A stretch of DNA of 64,000 nt from Streptomyces muensis (lineage in GTDB: Bacteria > Actinomycetota > Actinomycetes > Streptomycetales > Streptomycetaceae), in contig NZ_JAKEIP010000004.1 in assembly GCF_021474425.1 (NCBI RefSeq), positions 52,344 to 116,343 of the forward strand. Reading direction: 5' to 3'. Of the stretch, positions 35,734 to 44,429 are shown piece after piece (the stretch's first letter is position 1; every line of letters starts with the position of its first letter). Under the pieces are notes generated by a model. It searched no databases and was not told where the DNA came from. It saw only the letters and a list, made by a program, of their open reading frames with translations. Made by a program: the position numbers and the translations under genes.

Positions 35734-37332
35734 TCATACGTCGGTGATGCGCTCGAAGCGAGGGATGCGCCTGAGGTCGCAGCGCACCGTCACCGTCGCG
35801 GGGCCGTCGACCACCGTGCCGTCCTCGCCCCGCCAGCGGCCTGCCGGCAGAACGACGGCTCGCTCAGTGGCGGCCTTCACCAGCACAGGGGCCACCACGA
35901 GGTCGGGGCCGAGGAAGAACTGGTCCGTGATGTCGTCCAGGCCGTCCGCATGGTAGGCCATCGGCCGCACGATCGGCTCACCCGTCGTGGCCGCCTCGTC
36001 CACGAGTCGGAGCAGCATCGGCAGGACAGAGGCGCGGACAGCCAACGCCTCGCGCACCGCGGCGAGATGGACGTCGTCAAGGACGCGGGAGGGTACGACC
36101 GAGAACTGCATCATGGGACTGAGCGCGGCGATCTGCGCATAGCGTACGAAGAACTCCTGGTCGGTCGCCCCTTGCGCACCCATCGCCTCGATCTCGCCAC
36201 CGCCGATCATGTCGGGGCAGGTGAAGGGGTAGCCGGTCATCCCCTGGGCGAGCATCTCGGGGATCAGCGACCCAATGCCGGCCGGTCCCCACAGTGGAGG
36301 CTTGTCCTGCAGCCGCTGGCCGAGCGGTTGCCCGCCCATCCTCCAGCACGCCCGGTACTCGTTGAACGGGTAGCGCAGACCGACCCTCGCCCACGCCTCG
36401 CACAGGTCGACCGGTTCGGCCGGGCTGGCCAGGATGTCGTCGGCACGGTAGTCCCGGATGTCCCCGGCGTCGAACTTGAAGCCGTCGACGCCGGTTTCGG
36501 CGATGAGGGCGTCGAGCTGGCTCGTCATCCACGAGACCGCGGACGGGTTGGTGAGGTCCAGAAGGGCACTGAACCCGTTCCACCACCGCCGGATCGCGAT
36601 GTCGCCATGGCGGTCACGGATCAGCAGACCCTCGGCCTCCAGCTGCCGGAAAACCGCGGAGTCGGGGCTGACGAACGGGACCACCCACAGCATGACGGCG
36701 AAGCCCCTGTCGTGCAGGTGCCGGACCATGGCCCGGGGATCGGGGAAGCGGGCGCGGTCGAACCGCCAGGTGCCGTAGTCCGGCGACCAGAGATCGTCGA
36801 TCATCAGCACGCCCGGCGGCATCCCTGCGGCCAGAAGGTCGTCGGCCAGCCGCAGGACCGCCTCCTGGGTCGGCGTGTGGGGCAGCTCGATCCAGGTGTT
36901 GTACTGAGGTCCGGTGAACAACTGCCGCGCGGGCGCGCGCCCGGAGGGGGGGAAGAACCGGCGTGCGGCCGACCGGTATGCCTCGCGCAGCGTGTCACCT
37001 CCCCGGCCGACGAGGACCTCACGCCCCGACACCCGCAGCACACCCTCCTCGAAGGCGAACTCGAAGGGCCGGTCCGACCAGATAACCCGCCCCCGCGTCG
37101 AGACCAACAGCGGGTTGCCCTGGTTCGACGGCGCGGCGTCGGGGAAGCCGTACCGGACCGGTCTGCCGAGATCCCGCGTGAACGGCCGCGCGCCGAAGGG
37201 CATCGACAGGCCGTCCTCCGCGGCACCGCCCCACCAGCGCTCGTCCTCCTCCAAGGGCAGCTCCACTTCGTCCCCGGAGTGTTCCACGACGGGGTCCGGG
37301 GGCAGAGTGGGAGCGGGGTGGGAGAGCATCAT
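35734..37332 (-). CDS. GH31-family alpha-glycosidase
   Basis: A 532-residue cytoplasmic enzyme (no signal peptide). The GH31 core is clear: GPQYNTWIELPH, GMPPGVLMIDDLWSPDYGTW, VMLWVVPFVSPDS, then GVDGFKFDAGD with the predicted nucleophile Asp near residue 288, and YPFTCPDMIGGGEIEAM. The length is short for GH31 (usually 650 or more) because the N-terminal beta domain is reduced. Substrates in the family include alpha-xylosides, alpha-glucosides and sulfoquinovosides. GAAGG lies 5 bases before ATG 37332; the frame extends to 37617 but crosses the operators. Two LacI-type palindromes lie 39-65 bases upstream. Confidence 0.87.
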   Translation of the reverse strand: MMLSHPAPTLPPDPVVEHSGDEVELPLEEDERWWGGAAEDGLSMPFGARPFTRDLGRPVRYGFPDAAPSNQGNPLLVSTRGRVIWSDRPFEFAFEEGVLRVSGREVLVGRGGDTLREAYRSAARRFFPPSGRAPARQLFTGPQYNTWIELPHTPTQEAVLRLADDLLAAGMPPGVLMIDDLWSPDYGTWRFDRARFPDPRAMVRHLHDRGFAVMLWVVPFVSPDSAVFRQLEAEGLLIRDRHGDIAIRRWWNGFSALLDLTNPSAVSWMTSQLDALIAETGVDGFKFDAGDIRDYRADDILASPAEPVDLCEAWARVGLRYPFNEYRACWRMGGQPLGQRLQDKPPLWGPAGIGSLIPEMLAQGMTGYPFTCPDMIGGGEIEAMGAQGATDQEFFVRYAQIAALSPMMQFSVVPSRVLDDVHLAAVREALAVRASVLPMLLRLVDEAATTGEPIVRPMAYHADGLDDITDQFFLGPDLVVAPVLVKAATERAVVLPAGRWRGEDGTVVDGPATVTVRCDLRRIPRFERITDV

Positions 37333-37370
37333 CACGACCTTCGAGAGGAGCGGGGGGACATGAGCAGAAC

Positions 37371-37397
37371 GCGATACGTATCGCGCGATACGTATCG
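37371..37397. promoter_or_regulatory. Tandem LacI-type operators
   Basis: CGATACGTATCG occurs twice in tandem, at 37372-37383 and 37386-37397, each a perfect 12-bp palindrome. They sit between the divergent GH31 and LacI genes. The size and central TACGTA-like symmetry fit LacI/GalR sites. A third exact copy at 38695-38706 precedes the sugar importer operon. Confidence 0.85.
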
Positions 37398-37461
37398 ACC
37401 CTAAGACATGCCCTCTGGCGAAGGCAATATCCCCGCGTGCCCACGGGCGTGGAAACGAAAA

Positions 37462-37471
37462 CCCACGTGGG
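37462..37471. promoter_or_regulatory. Second shared palindrome CCCACGTGGG
   Basis: This 10-bp perfect palindrome lies 28 bases before the LacI start and occurs again at 38874-38883 upstream of the importer operon. Its sequence differs from the LacI sites, so it may bind another regulator. The pair is too short to exclude chance in GC-rich DNA. Confidence 0.4.
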
Positions 37472-37498
37472 CGCAGGGGTCGGCTACCGTAACGTCCC

Positions 37499-38557
37499 AT
37501 GGCAGCAGATGAGCGATCTTCGGATGAGCGGGCCGGCCGGACCGCTCCCACGAGCAGGGATGTTGCCGCGCTGGCGGGGGTCGCGCAGAGCACCGTGTCC
37601 GCGGTCATGAGCGGCAAGCGTCCCGTGTCCGCCGAGACACGCGAGCGCGTGGAGCGGGCGATGCGCGAACTGCGCTACCAGCCCAACGCCGGCGCGCGGA
37701 CCCTTCGCACGGCGAAGACGAACCTGATCGCGTTGATCGTGCATCTGGGGTCCAAGGTCGACGCCGAGGAGTCGCTTCCCTATATCGACACGATCATCGA
37801 GCAGGCGCGCACCGAGGACTACGACGTGGTCTTGAGCAGCCTGCGGGAAGGCACGGCCGGCATCACGCGTCTGGCCGGCCGATCGATCTGCGACGCTTTC
37901 GTACTCATGGACATCCAACCGGATGACGACCGGGTCGCGGTCGCCCACGACCTGGGCCTTCCGGCAGTTCTCGTCGGCCGCCCGAACGACCCGCTCGGCT
38001 TCGACGTGGTCGACTTCAACACCCGGCGCTCCGCCGAACTGCTGGTGGACGAACTCGCGATCACGGGGCACCGGCACATCGCGGTCGTGGGCGAGGTCGC
38101 GGGTGAGCGGGAGCGCTTCCAGTTCGTGCTCGACTTCTACGACGCCGCCCGGGAGCGGGCCGCCTTCCACGGCATCGAGCTGAGCGTCGTCCCGCGCCCG
38201 TCCGACGGCTGGGACGGCGTCGTGGCCTGTGGCGACCAGGTCCTCGCCCATCGCCACGACCGGCTGGGCCTGATCGCACGTGCACCGCAGATGACCGAGT
38301 GGCTCGTCCGGCTGCTGCACGAACGGGGGCTCGTTCCCGGGCGGGACGTCTCGCTCGTCAGCTTCTGCACGGCCGAGACCGCACTGTCGTACGCACGTCC
38401 CATCACGAATGTCTCGCCCCGGCCGCACGCGGTGTCGAGCCTGGCGATGAGCCTGCTCTTCGAACGGCTGGACGGCGCCGACCACCCGCCGCGCCTCGAA
38501 CTGGTCGCCCCCAAGGGACTGGTGCGTCGCGCCACCACGACCGTCTTCACCGAGTAG
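37499..38557 (+). CDS. LacI-family transcriptional repressor
   Basis: A 352-residue repressor. The N-terminal helix-turn-helix is TSRDVAALAGVAQSTVSAVMSGKRPVSAETRERVERAM (about residues 17-55), followed by a periplasmic-binding-like sugar sensor ending in VRRATTTVF. It is divergent from the GH31 gene and two palindromes lie between them; a third lies before the ABC importer, so it probably represses all three units. No Shine-Dalgarno sequence is seen; TACCGT lies 9 bases before the ATG, so the message may be leaderless. The effector sugar is unknown. Confidence 0.92.
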   Translation: MAADERSSDERAGRTAPTSRDVAALAGVAQSTVSAVMSGKRPVSAETRERVERAMRELRYQPNAGARTLRTAKTNLIALIVHLGSKVDAEESLPYIDTIIEQARTEDYDVVLSSLREGTAGITRLAGRSICDAFVLMDIQPDDDRVAVAHDLGLPAVLVGRPNDPLGFDVVDFNTRRSAELLVDELAITGHRHIAVVGEVAGERERFQFVLDFYDAARERAAFHGIELSVVPRPSDGWDGVVACGDQVLAHRHDRLGLIARAPQMTEWLVRLLHERGLVPGRDVSLVSFCTAETALSYARPITNVSPRPHAVSSLAMSLLFERLDGADHPPRLELVAPKGLVRRATTTVFTE

Positions 38558-38948
38558 GGCCGGGAACGGGAGGGACACGCACGGAGACGTGTCCTGCCCG
38601 CTGCCGTATCCGGCATCGGCCTCTGCAGTGGAAGAAGACCATCGCTCCCCTCTTGCCGCCATTTAACGGCTGTGCCATAGTCACGACTCGTCAGCGATAC
38701 GTATCGACCTGATCCCCGGGACCCGAAACGACGCGTTCACGAGGCCGAGCCACTCCTCGTCCTTCTGACGGTCACGCCCGCCACGGCAGTGAGCGATCAG
38801 CCTGTCGGCTCGATCGGCCGCTGGGCATCGCGCTTGTCGCGTCGGACCGCAAAGGCACCCATACAACTGATCGCCCACGTGGGCAGTTCACCAGGGCGCA
38901 GAGCCGGTAGGCGTCGCGAACTGGACATCACGCACTGAGGAGAGAGTG
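38558..38948. promoter_or_regulatory. Control region of the sugar importer operon
   Basis: These 391 bases hold no gene. A LacI-type palindrome CGATACGTATCG lies at 38695-38706 and CCCACGTGGG at 38874-38883 (extended to GCCCACGTGGGC at 38873-38884). The latter is 65 bases before the lipoprotein start. The promoter itself was not pinpointed. Confidence 0.6.
38695..38706. promoter_or_regulatory. Third LacI-type operator
   Basis: An exact copy of CGATACGTATCG, the palindrome found twice at 37372-37397, 243 bases before the solute-binding protein gene. This links the ABC importer to the LacI regulon. Confidence 0.8.
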
Positions 38949-40187
38949 ATGAGAAGCCGAAGAGAGTTCGTCGCGGCGCTCGCTGCCCTGACCGTCACGG
39001 CTTCGCTGGCCGGGTGCGGCGGCGGTAGCGGGTCGAGCGGCAAGACGACCATCACCTACTTCTCGTGGAACAACCAGAAGGTGATGACACCGATCATCGA
39101 GGCCTTCGAGAAGGCGAACCCGGACATCCACATCGACATCAGCGCCGCGCAGGGGCAGGCGAACGACTACGCCCAGACACTGACCACCCGGATCGCCGGC
39201 AACCAGGTCCCCGACGTCTTCCACATGTCGATCGAGACCCGCAGCGCGGTCATGGACGGCGGTTTCGCCCGGGACATCACCCATGAGTCCTTCATGAAGG
39301 GCATCGACCCGACGGCCTCCACGCTCTACACGCGCGACGGCAAGGTGTACGGCATGGCGCCGACGGCCTGGGCCGGCGGCATCGTCTACAACAAGAAGTT
39401 GCTGGCCAAGGCCGGCTACAGCTCGGTGCCGACCACCTGGGACGAGTTTCTGAAGATGGGCAGGAAGCTCGCCGACTCCGGAGTCACCGCCTACATGGAG
39501 GACCCCAGCGTCGTGTCCGGGTCCTTCGGACCGATGCTGGGCGGCTACTACGCCAAGCAGGGCATGAAGACGGGCGATGACGCGATCTTCGAGGGGAAGA
39601 CCACCTTCGAGAAGGTGTGGACCCCGCTGATCGAGCAGTGGGACCGCCTTGTCAGCGAGGGCGTGATGCCGAAGAACGTGGTCGGCGTGAACACCGATCA
39701 GATCAAGCAGTCGTTCATGACGGACCAGCTGGCCATGTTCCGCTCCGGGCCCTGGGACTTCGCCGACCTCGACTCCGCCGGCATCGACTACGGTGTCGCG
39801 CCGTTCCCCGCCCTGCCCGGCGGCGAGCCCTTCGTCGGTGGCGGACCCGACTCGCCATACGTGATCAGTTCGAAGATCTCGGGCACCAAGCTGAAGGCCG
39901 CGGAGAAGTTCCTGTCCTTCGTCAACAGCACCGAGGGCCTGAAGCTGGCGCAGGAGAACATGAATCAGATCTCGACGTCGGCCAACTACGACAGCAAGGT
40001 CCCCCCGCAGTTGCAGGACGTCTACACGAAGTACATCAAGACCGGCAAGTACTACTGGGTCAACTGGCCCAAGGGCGGCACGGTCATGGGCCAGGAGATC
40101 GCCTCGCAGTGGCAGCTGTTGATCCAGGGCAAGGAAACGCCGAGGTCCGTCGCCCAGAACCTGGACAAGAAGTGGAAGTCCCAGTGA
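38949..40187 (+). CDS. Sugar ABC transporter solute-binding lipoprotein (family 1)
   Basis: A 412-residue extracellular sugar-binding lipoprotein. The signal is MRSRREFVAALAALTVTASLAGC with lipobox Cys23; an RR pair precedes the hydrophobic part. The mature part has TITYFSWNNQKVMTPIIEAFEKANPDIHI and VAPFPALPGGEPFVGG, usual for this family. GAGGAGAGA precedes the ATG; GTG 38946 is a less likely start. The next gene overlaps its stop codon (GTGA). It brings an oligosaccharide to the two permeases encoded downstream. Confidence 0.93.
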   Translation: MRSRREFVAALAALTVTASLAGCGGGSGSSGKTTITYFSWNNQKVMTPIIEAFEKANPDIHIDISAAQGQANDYAQTLTTRIAGNQVPDVFHMSIETRSAVMDGGFARDITHESFMKGIDPTASTLYTRDGKVYGMAPTAWAGGIVYNKKLLAKAGYSSVPTTWDEFLKMGRKLADSGVTAYMEDPSVVSGSFGPMLGGYYAKQGMKTGDDAIFEGKTTFEKVWTPLIEQWDRLVSEGVMPKNVVGVNTDQIKQSFMTDQLAMFRSGPWDFADLDSAGIDYGVAPFPALPGGEPFVGGGPDSPYVISSKISGTKLKAAEKFLSFVNSTEGLKLAQENMNQISTSANYDSKVPPQLQDVYTKYIKTGKYYWVNWPKGGTVMGQEIASQWQLLIQGKETPRSVAQNLDKKWKSQ

Positions 40188-41140
40188 CGAAGGTGGACGT
40201 GCCGCCGAGCACCGACGCGGTCCAGGCTGTCGCGCGCACCGGCGCGCGACGGCCCGGGCGGCGCGCCGCCGGCCGCAACTGGGCGCCGACGGCGTTCCTG
40301 CTGCCGATCGCGGCCGTCTTCGTCGTCCTCTACGCGGTTCCCCTGGCTGAGACGATCTACTACTCGTTCACGGACTTCAACGGCTTCTCCACGGACGTGA
40401 ACCTCGTCGGCCTGGCCAACTACCGCACCATCTTCACCGATCCCTCGTTGCTGACGGGGCTCGGGTTCACCCTGGCATTCGCGCTCGCCACCACCCTGCT
40501 CATCACGATGCTGGCGATCCCGCTCGCCGTCGTACTGAACAAGAAGTTCTTCGGGCGCAGCCTGGTCCGTTCGATCTTCTTCTTCGTCGGCGTGCCGTCC
40601 CAGGTGATCCTCGGCCTGGTGTGGCAGTACATCTTCTCCCCTCTCAACAGCGGCGCGCTCAACTCGGTCCTGGCGAAGTTCGGCATGGACCCGGTCTCGT
40701 GGCTGGCCGATCCCCAGATCGCACGCGGCTGCGTCGTCTTCGTCGCGGTGTGGGCAGGTGTCGGCTGGCACGCCATGCTGTATCTCGCCTACCTGCAGGC
40801 CATTCCGGCCGACCTGTACGAGCAGTCACAGGTCGACGGGGCGAGTGGACGCCAGCAGTTCTTCCACATCACCCTGCCCCAACTGGTTCCCGCCGTGGTC
40901 GTGTCGTCCTTCCTGCTGATCACTGGCGGACTGAGGGTGTACGAGCTGCCCTTCGCCATGACCAAGGGCGGCCCCGGATATGCCACGAACACGATCACAC
41001 AGTCGATCATCCTGCGGGGTCTCGCGCAGTCCGACTACGGCGTCGGCTCGGCATTGGCGGTCCTGTTCACCGTCGCCTGTCTGGCCGTCATCCTCGTCCA
41101 GCTCCGCCTGGCCGGTATCGTCTCGAAGAGGTTCGCATGA
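40184..41140 (+). CDS. Sugar ABC transporter permease 1
   Basis: A 318-residue inner-membrane protein with six membrane segments beginning near residue 35 (APTAFLLPIAAVFVVLYAVPLAETIYYSF). The EAA loop reads EQSQVDGASGRQQFFHITLPQLVP. It is the UgpA/MalF type. The start is a GTG overlapping the lipoprotein stop; it overlaps the second permease by ATGA. It forms the translocation channel with that protein. Confidence 0.93.
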   Translation: MTKVDVPPSTDAVQAVARTGARRPGRRAAGRNWAPTAFLLPIAAVFVVLYAVPLAETIYYSFTDFNGFSTDVNLVGLANYRTIFTDPSLLTGLGFTLAFALATTLLITMLAIPLAVVLNKKFFGRSLVRSIFFFVGVPSQVILGLVWQYIFSPLNSGALNSVLAKFGMDPVSWLADPQIARGCVVFVAVWAGVGWHAMLYLAYLQAIPADLYEQSQVDGASGRQQFFHITLPQLVPAVVVSSFLLITGGLRVYELPFAMTKGGPGYATNTITQSIILRGLAQSDYGVGSALAVLFTVACLAVILVQLRLAGIVSKRFA

Positions 41141-41982
41141 TCCGCACGCACCCGGGACGTCGTGCCGACGGACGCCGTACAGCCCTCCACTCGGTCGTCA
41201 TGATCTCGATCACGGCGGTCATCGCGGTCCCGCTGTACTACATCGTCATCAGCACGTTCAAGACGCCGATCGACATGGCCAAGTCCCCGCTGGGCCTGCC
41301 CGGCTCGTGGACCTTCGACAACTACGTGAACGTGTTCCGCACGTCCCCCGTCGTGCGGAGCTTCATCAACACGCTGATCGTCACCGTGGTGGGTGTCGCC
41401 TTCCAGGTGCTGATCGGATCCATGGCCGCGTACGGCATGATTCTGCGCAAGGGGCGGCTCACGGCGGCGGTCGGTACGGTCTTGATGGTCGCCTTCTGTA
41501 TCCCGATGCAGTCGACCCTCATCCCGCTGTACCGGATGGAGGCCTCGCTCAACCTGGTCAACACCCTCCAGGGCCTCATCCTCATCTACCTGGGCAGCGC
41601 GATCTTCTGCTACTTCCTGATCGTCGGGTACATGCGCAAGCTGCCGATGTCTCTGTTGGAGGCGGCGAGGATCGACGGCGCCGGACCGTTCCGGATCTAC
41701 TGGCAGATCGTCCTGCCGCTGATCCGGCCGATCCTCACGACGGTGGTCGTCTTCCAGACGCTGTCGACGTGGAACGACTTCATGTGGCCCAACGTGCTGC
41801 TGTCGTCGACCGAGAACCGCACGATCGTGCTGCAGGTCTACAACGCCGTCGGGCAGTTCAGCACGGACTGGCCGTCCTTCATGACCGTCACGGTGATCGC
41901 CCTGGTTCCCGTGTTCGTGTTCTTCATGTTCTGCCAGAAGTGGATCGTCTCAGGCCTGGTCGCGGGCTCGGTCAAGCAATGA
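41137..41982 (+). CDS. Sugar ABC transporter permease 2
   Basis: A 281-residue membrane protein of the UgpE/MalG type with six membrane segments. The EAA loop is EAARIDGAGPFRIYWQIVLPLIRP and the C-terminus ends with GSVKQ. It starts in the stop of permease 1. No ATPase gene follows; in this group a shared MsiK-type ATPase usually serves many sugar importers, so one is expected elsewhere on the chromosome. Confidence 0.93.
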   Translation: MIRTHPGRRADGRRTALHSVVMISITAVIAVPLYYIVISTFKTPIDMAKSPLGLPGSWTFDNYVNVFRTSPVVRSFINTLIVTVVGVAFQVLIGSMAAYGMILRKGRLTAAVGTVLMVAFCIPMQSTLIPLYRMEASLNLVNTLQGLILIYLGSAIFCYFLIVGYMRKLPMSLLEAARIDGAGPFRIYWQIVLPLIRPILTTVVVFQTLSTWNDFMWPNVLLSSTENRTIVLQVYNAVGQFSTDWPSFMTVTVIALVPVFVFFMFCQKWIVSGLVAGSVKQ

Positions 41983-42140
41983 GCTGGCTCGCCCGGCTCA
42001 ACTCCGAGCCGGTGACCTGACGATCACCGCACGCTTCCGGAGGCACTGTCCATCGACGCCGACCGGAGACCGCCGCCGCGCCTCGCGCACTCCCATGGCA
42101 GACGGCCGTTCCGCTCCACCAGCACACCGCGGACCCGGAA

Positions 42141-42577
42141 GACAACGTCCGCACCTACAACCTCAACTCGCCCTCGACCACCGTCCAGGCCGGCTCCTTC
42201 GACAGCAACGGCACATGGGTTTCCAGCGGCACCCGCTTGGTCGCCGGCAGCCGCCACATCCAGATCGGCGCGGCGAACCGCTGAAGGTCACAGAGGTCAC
42301 CCCGCGAGGAACCTGGCCCTCGGTGCCTCTCCATCTACTCCAGCAACCAGACCTCCGCCTTGGTCATCGACGGCAACACCAGCACACAGTGGACCGCGGG
42401 CTCCGGCTCTTTCCCGCAGACACCGACGGTCGGCCTGGGCACGTCCAGAGCTCTGACCACGGTCCGGCAGGTCCCCGGACGGCAGCACCTGGACCACTCT
42501 GCCGGAATCACCACCATCCCCATCACCGAATCAGTAGTCACTGGGCCAGCAACAAGGAGTTCCAGATCTTCGGCTGA
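42141..42577 (+). pseudogene. Remnant of an F5/8-type (discoidin, CBM32-like) domain protein
   Basis: Pieces in three forward frames form a discoidin domain. DNVRTYNLNSPSTTVQAGSF through SRHIQIGAANR (to about 42282) is followed after a shift by SIYSSNQTSALVIDGNTSTQW-TAGSGSFPQ (about 42337-42420) and LGTSRALTTVRQV, then SSHWASNKEFQIFG and a stop at 42577. This is the usual sugar-binding tail of secreted glycosidases. The catalytic part is missing, so it is a gene remnant between the importer and the GH43 gene. Confidence 0.65.
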
Positions 42578-42771
42578 ACCCGGCACGGCAAATGATCGCC
42601 GGCGCCATGGCCGACCTCGGCATACGTCCGGGCCGACCATGACGCGGTGCACAGTACTTGAGAGATCCACACGGCCTTCGCCCCGCACCGCAGCGGGACA
42701 GGGCCTGGATGAAGACGGCAACCGGGCGCCCTGCCAGAGGCGCGCTCCACACGAACATGCAAGGGAAGCAG

Positions 42772-44037
42772 ATGAGTCAGCAACTGGTGACGAGCGGGGT
42801 TCCATGGTTCGACGACCGAGGGCAGACGGTGAACGCGCACGGCGCATGCCTGTTGCAGCACGATGGCCGGTACTACCTGTTCGGCGAGTACAAGACCGAT
42901 GACCTCAACCGGTTCGCCGGCTTCAGCTGCTACTCCTCCGCCGACCTCGTGAACTGGCGGTTCGAGAAGCTCGTGCTCCCCCAGCAGCCCGACGGGCTCA
43001 TGGGCCCCGGCCGTGTCGGTGAACGAGTCAAGGTCATGCGGTGTCCCTCCACCGGCCGCTATGTGATGTACATGCACTCCGACGACCCCGGGTACATGGA
43101 CCCGCACATCTGCGTGGCGGTGAGCGACACCATCGACGGCGAGTACACCTTCCTCGGCGAGCTGACCCACCGGGGCGAGCCCATTCGCAAGTGGGACGTG
43201 GGCACGTTCCAGGACGACGACGGAACCGGGTACCTCCTGCTCCACGAAGGCGACATCTTCCGCCTCAGCCAGGACTACCTCACCGCCGAGGAGCAAGTCG
43301 CCCACGAGATCGCCCGGGGCGGCGAGTCACCGGCCATGCTCAAGCACGGTGACACCTACTTCTTGATGTTCTCGCACAAGACCAGCTGGGAGAGCAACGA
43401 GAACTTCCACCTCTCCGCACCCGCCATCGAAGGCCCATGGACCTACCGCGGCTTCTTTGCGCCCGACGGCAGCCTTACCTGCAATTCTCAGTGCACCTAC
43501 GCCTTCAAGATCTCAACCGCGGGCGGCGACGTCCCGGTCTACATGGGCGACCGCTGGTCGTTTCCACACCAGGCGTCCGCCGCCACGTATGTGTGGCTGC
43601 CGCTTCATGTCGACGGCAACACCCTGGCAATCGAGCAGTTCTGGGGCGCCTGGAACCCGCTGACGTGCCGGCCGGCCGAGTTCACCGGGAAGGAGACGGA
43701 CGTCGGCTTCTCCTCCGACACCGCAGGTGACAGCGTCGAGCTCCCTTTCACGGGAAGCCGGATCATCCTCGTGGGGCAGTCCCGACCCGACGGCTCCTAC
43801 GCCCGGGTAGAACTGATCGACGCCGACGGCGCGGTGATTTCCTCGATCTACGTCACCTTCTACAGCAAGGTCCCCGACTACGGATACCGGTACGCGAGCC
43901 CGGTCGTGCCGCACGGCGAGTACACGCTCAAGGTCAGCGTGACCGGTGATGTCACCGAGTGGAGCGACAAGCGGGGCGAGCACTTCGGTTCCGTCGGAAC
44001 TCGGGTCGCCGTGGACCGGGCCGTAGTGATCGACTAG
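42772..44037 (+). CDS. GH43-like glycoside hydrolase
   Basis: A 421-residue protein with the five-bladed propeller pattern of GH43/GH62/DUF377-type enzymes: VPWFDDRGQTVNAHGACLLQHDGRYYLFGEYK, SSADLVNWRFEKLVL, KWDVGTFQDDDGTGYLLLHEG, and GESPAMLKHGDTYFLMFSHKTSWESN. The last ~120 residues (DVGFSSDTAGDSVELPFTGSRI) look like a small beta-sandwich sugar-binding domain. No signal peptide is seen, so the enzyme acts on imported oligosaccharide. AAGGGAAG precedes ATG 42772. Probable targets are arabinosides, xylosides or galactosides. Confidence 0.85.
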   Translation: MSQQLVTSGVPWFDDRGQTVNAHGACLLQHDGRYYLFGEYKTDDLNRFAGFSCYSSADLVNWRFEKLVLPQQPDGLMGPGRVGERVKVMRCPSTGRYVMYMHSDDPGYMDPHICVAVSDTIDGEYTFLGELTHRGEPIRKWDVGTFQDDDGTGYLLLHEGDIFRLSQDYLTAEEQVAHEIARGGESPAMLKHGDTYFLMFSHKTSWESNENFHLSAPAIEGPWTYRGFFAPDGSLTCNSQCTYAFKISTAGGDVPVYMGDRWSFPHQASAATYVWLPLHVDGNTLAIEQFWGAWNPLTCRPAEFTGKETDVGFSSDTAGDSVELPFTGSRIILVGQSRPDGSYARVELIDADGAVISSIYVTFYSKVPDYGYRYASPVVPHGEYTLKVSVTGDVTEWSDKRGEHFGSVGTRVAVDRAVVID

Positions 44038-44062
44038 GGTCCTGCCCTCGCTCGCGAGCGAG

Positions 44063-44190
44063 TCAGGTACGGACGATGGCTCGCCGGGGCCGGCTGTGGA
44101 CCGTTTCCAGGACGTAGCGTTCCGGCAGGTCACGCCACGCGAGCCCGTTCCGAACCGTGTACGCCGGCCTGTCGATGGCCTGCCGGTCCT
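44063..44190 (-). pseudogene. N-terminal fragment of an IS5-type transposase
   Basis: The minus strand reads YTVRNGLAWRDLPERYVLETVHSRPRR, the conserved start of IS5-family (DUF4096-type) transposases around the WRDLPERYG motif. The rest is missing or scrambled. It marks the left end of a region of gene decay. Confidence 0.55.
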
Positions 44191-44429
44191 CCACGCCAGG
44201 CCGTGTTGGCGGCTGTGCCGAGGGCGGTCCACTGGTCGGCGGCGTGTCGGGCCAGGCGGTGGCGGCACGCACGGCGGATTCGACGCCGGGCCGCGGCCGA
44301 ACGAGATGGCGAAGGACAGCGGGTGTGTGCGGTCTGCCCGGCGGTGTGAGTGGCCGGGGTCGATCACCGTCACAATGCGGTGTATTGCTGATCCGCGGCA
44401 GGTGGTGATGCCAAGGCCCACCATGATCG

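Noticed and set aside
35578..37404. An open plus-strand frame of 608 codons
   Set aside because: It is antisense to the GH31 gene, which shows the full catalytic motifs.
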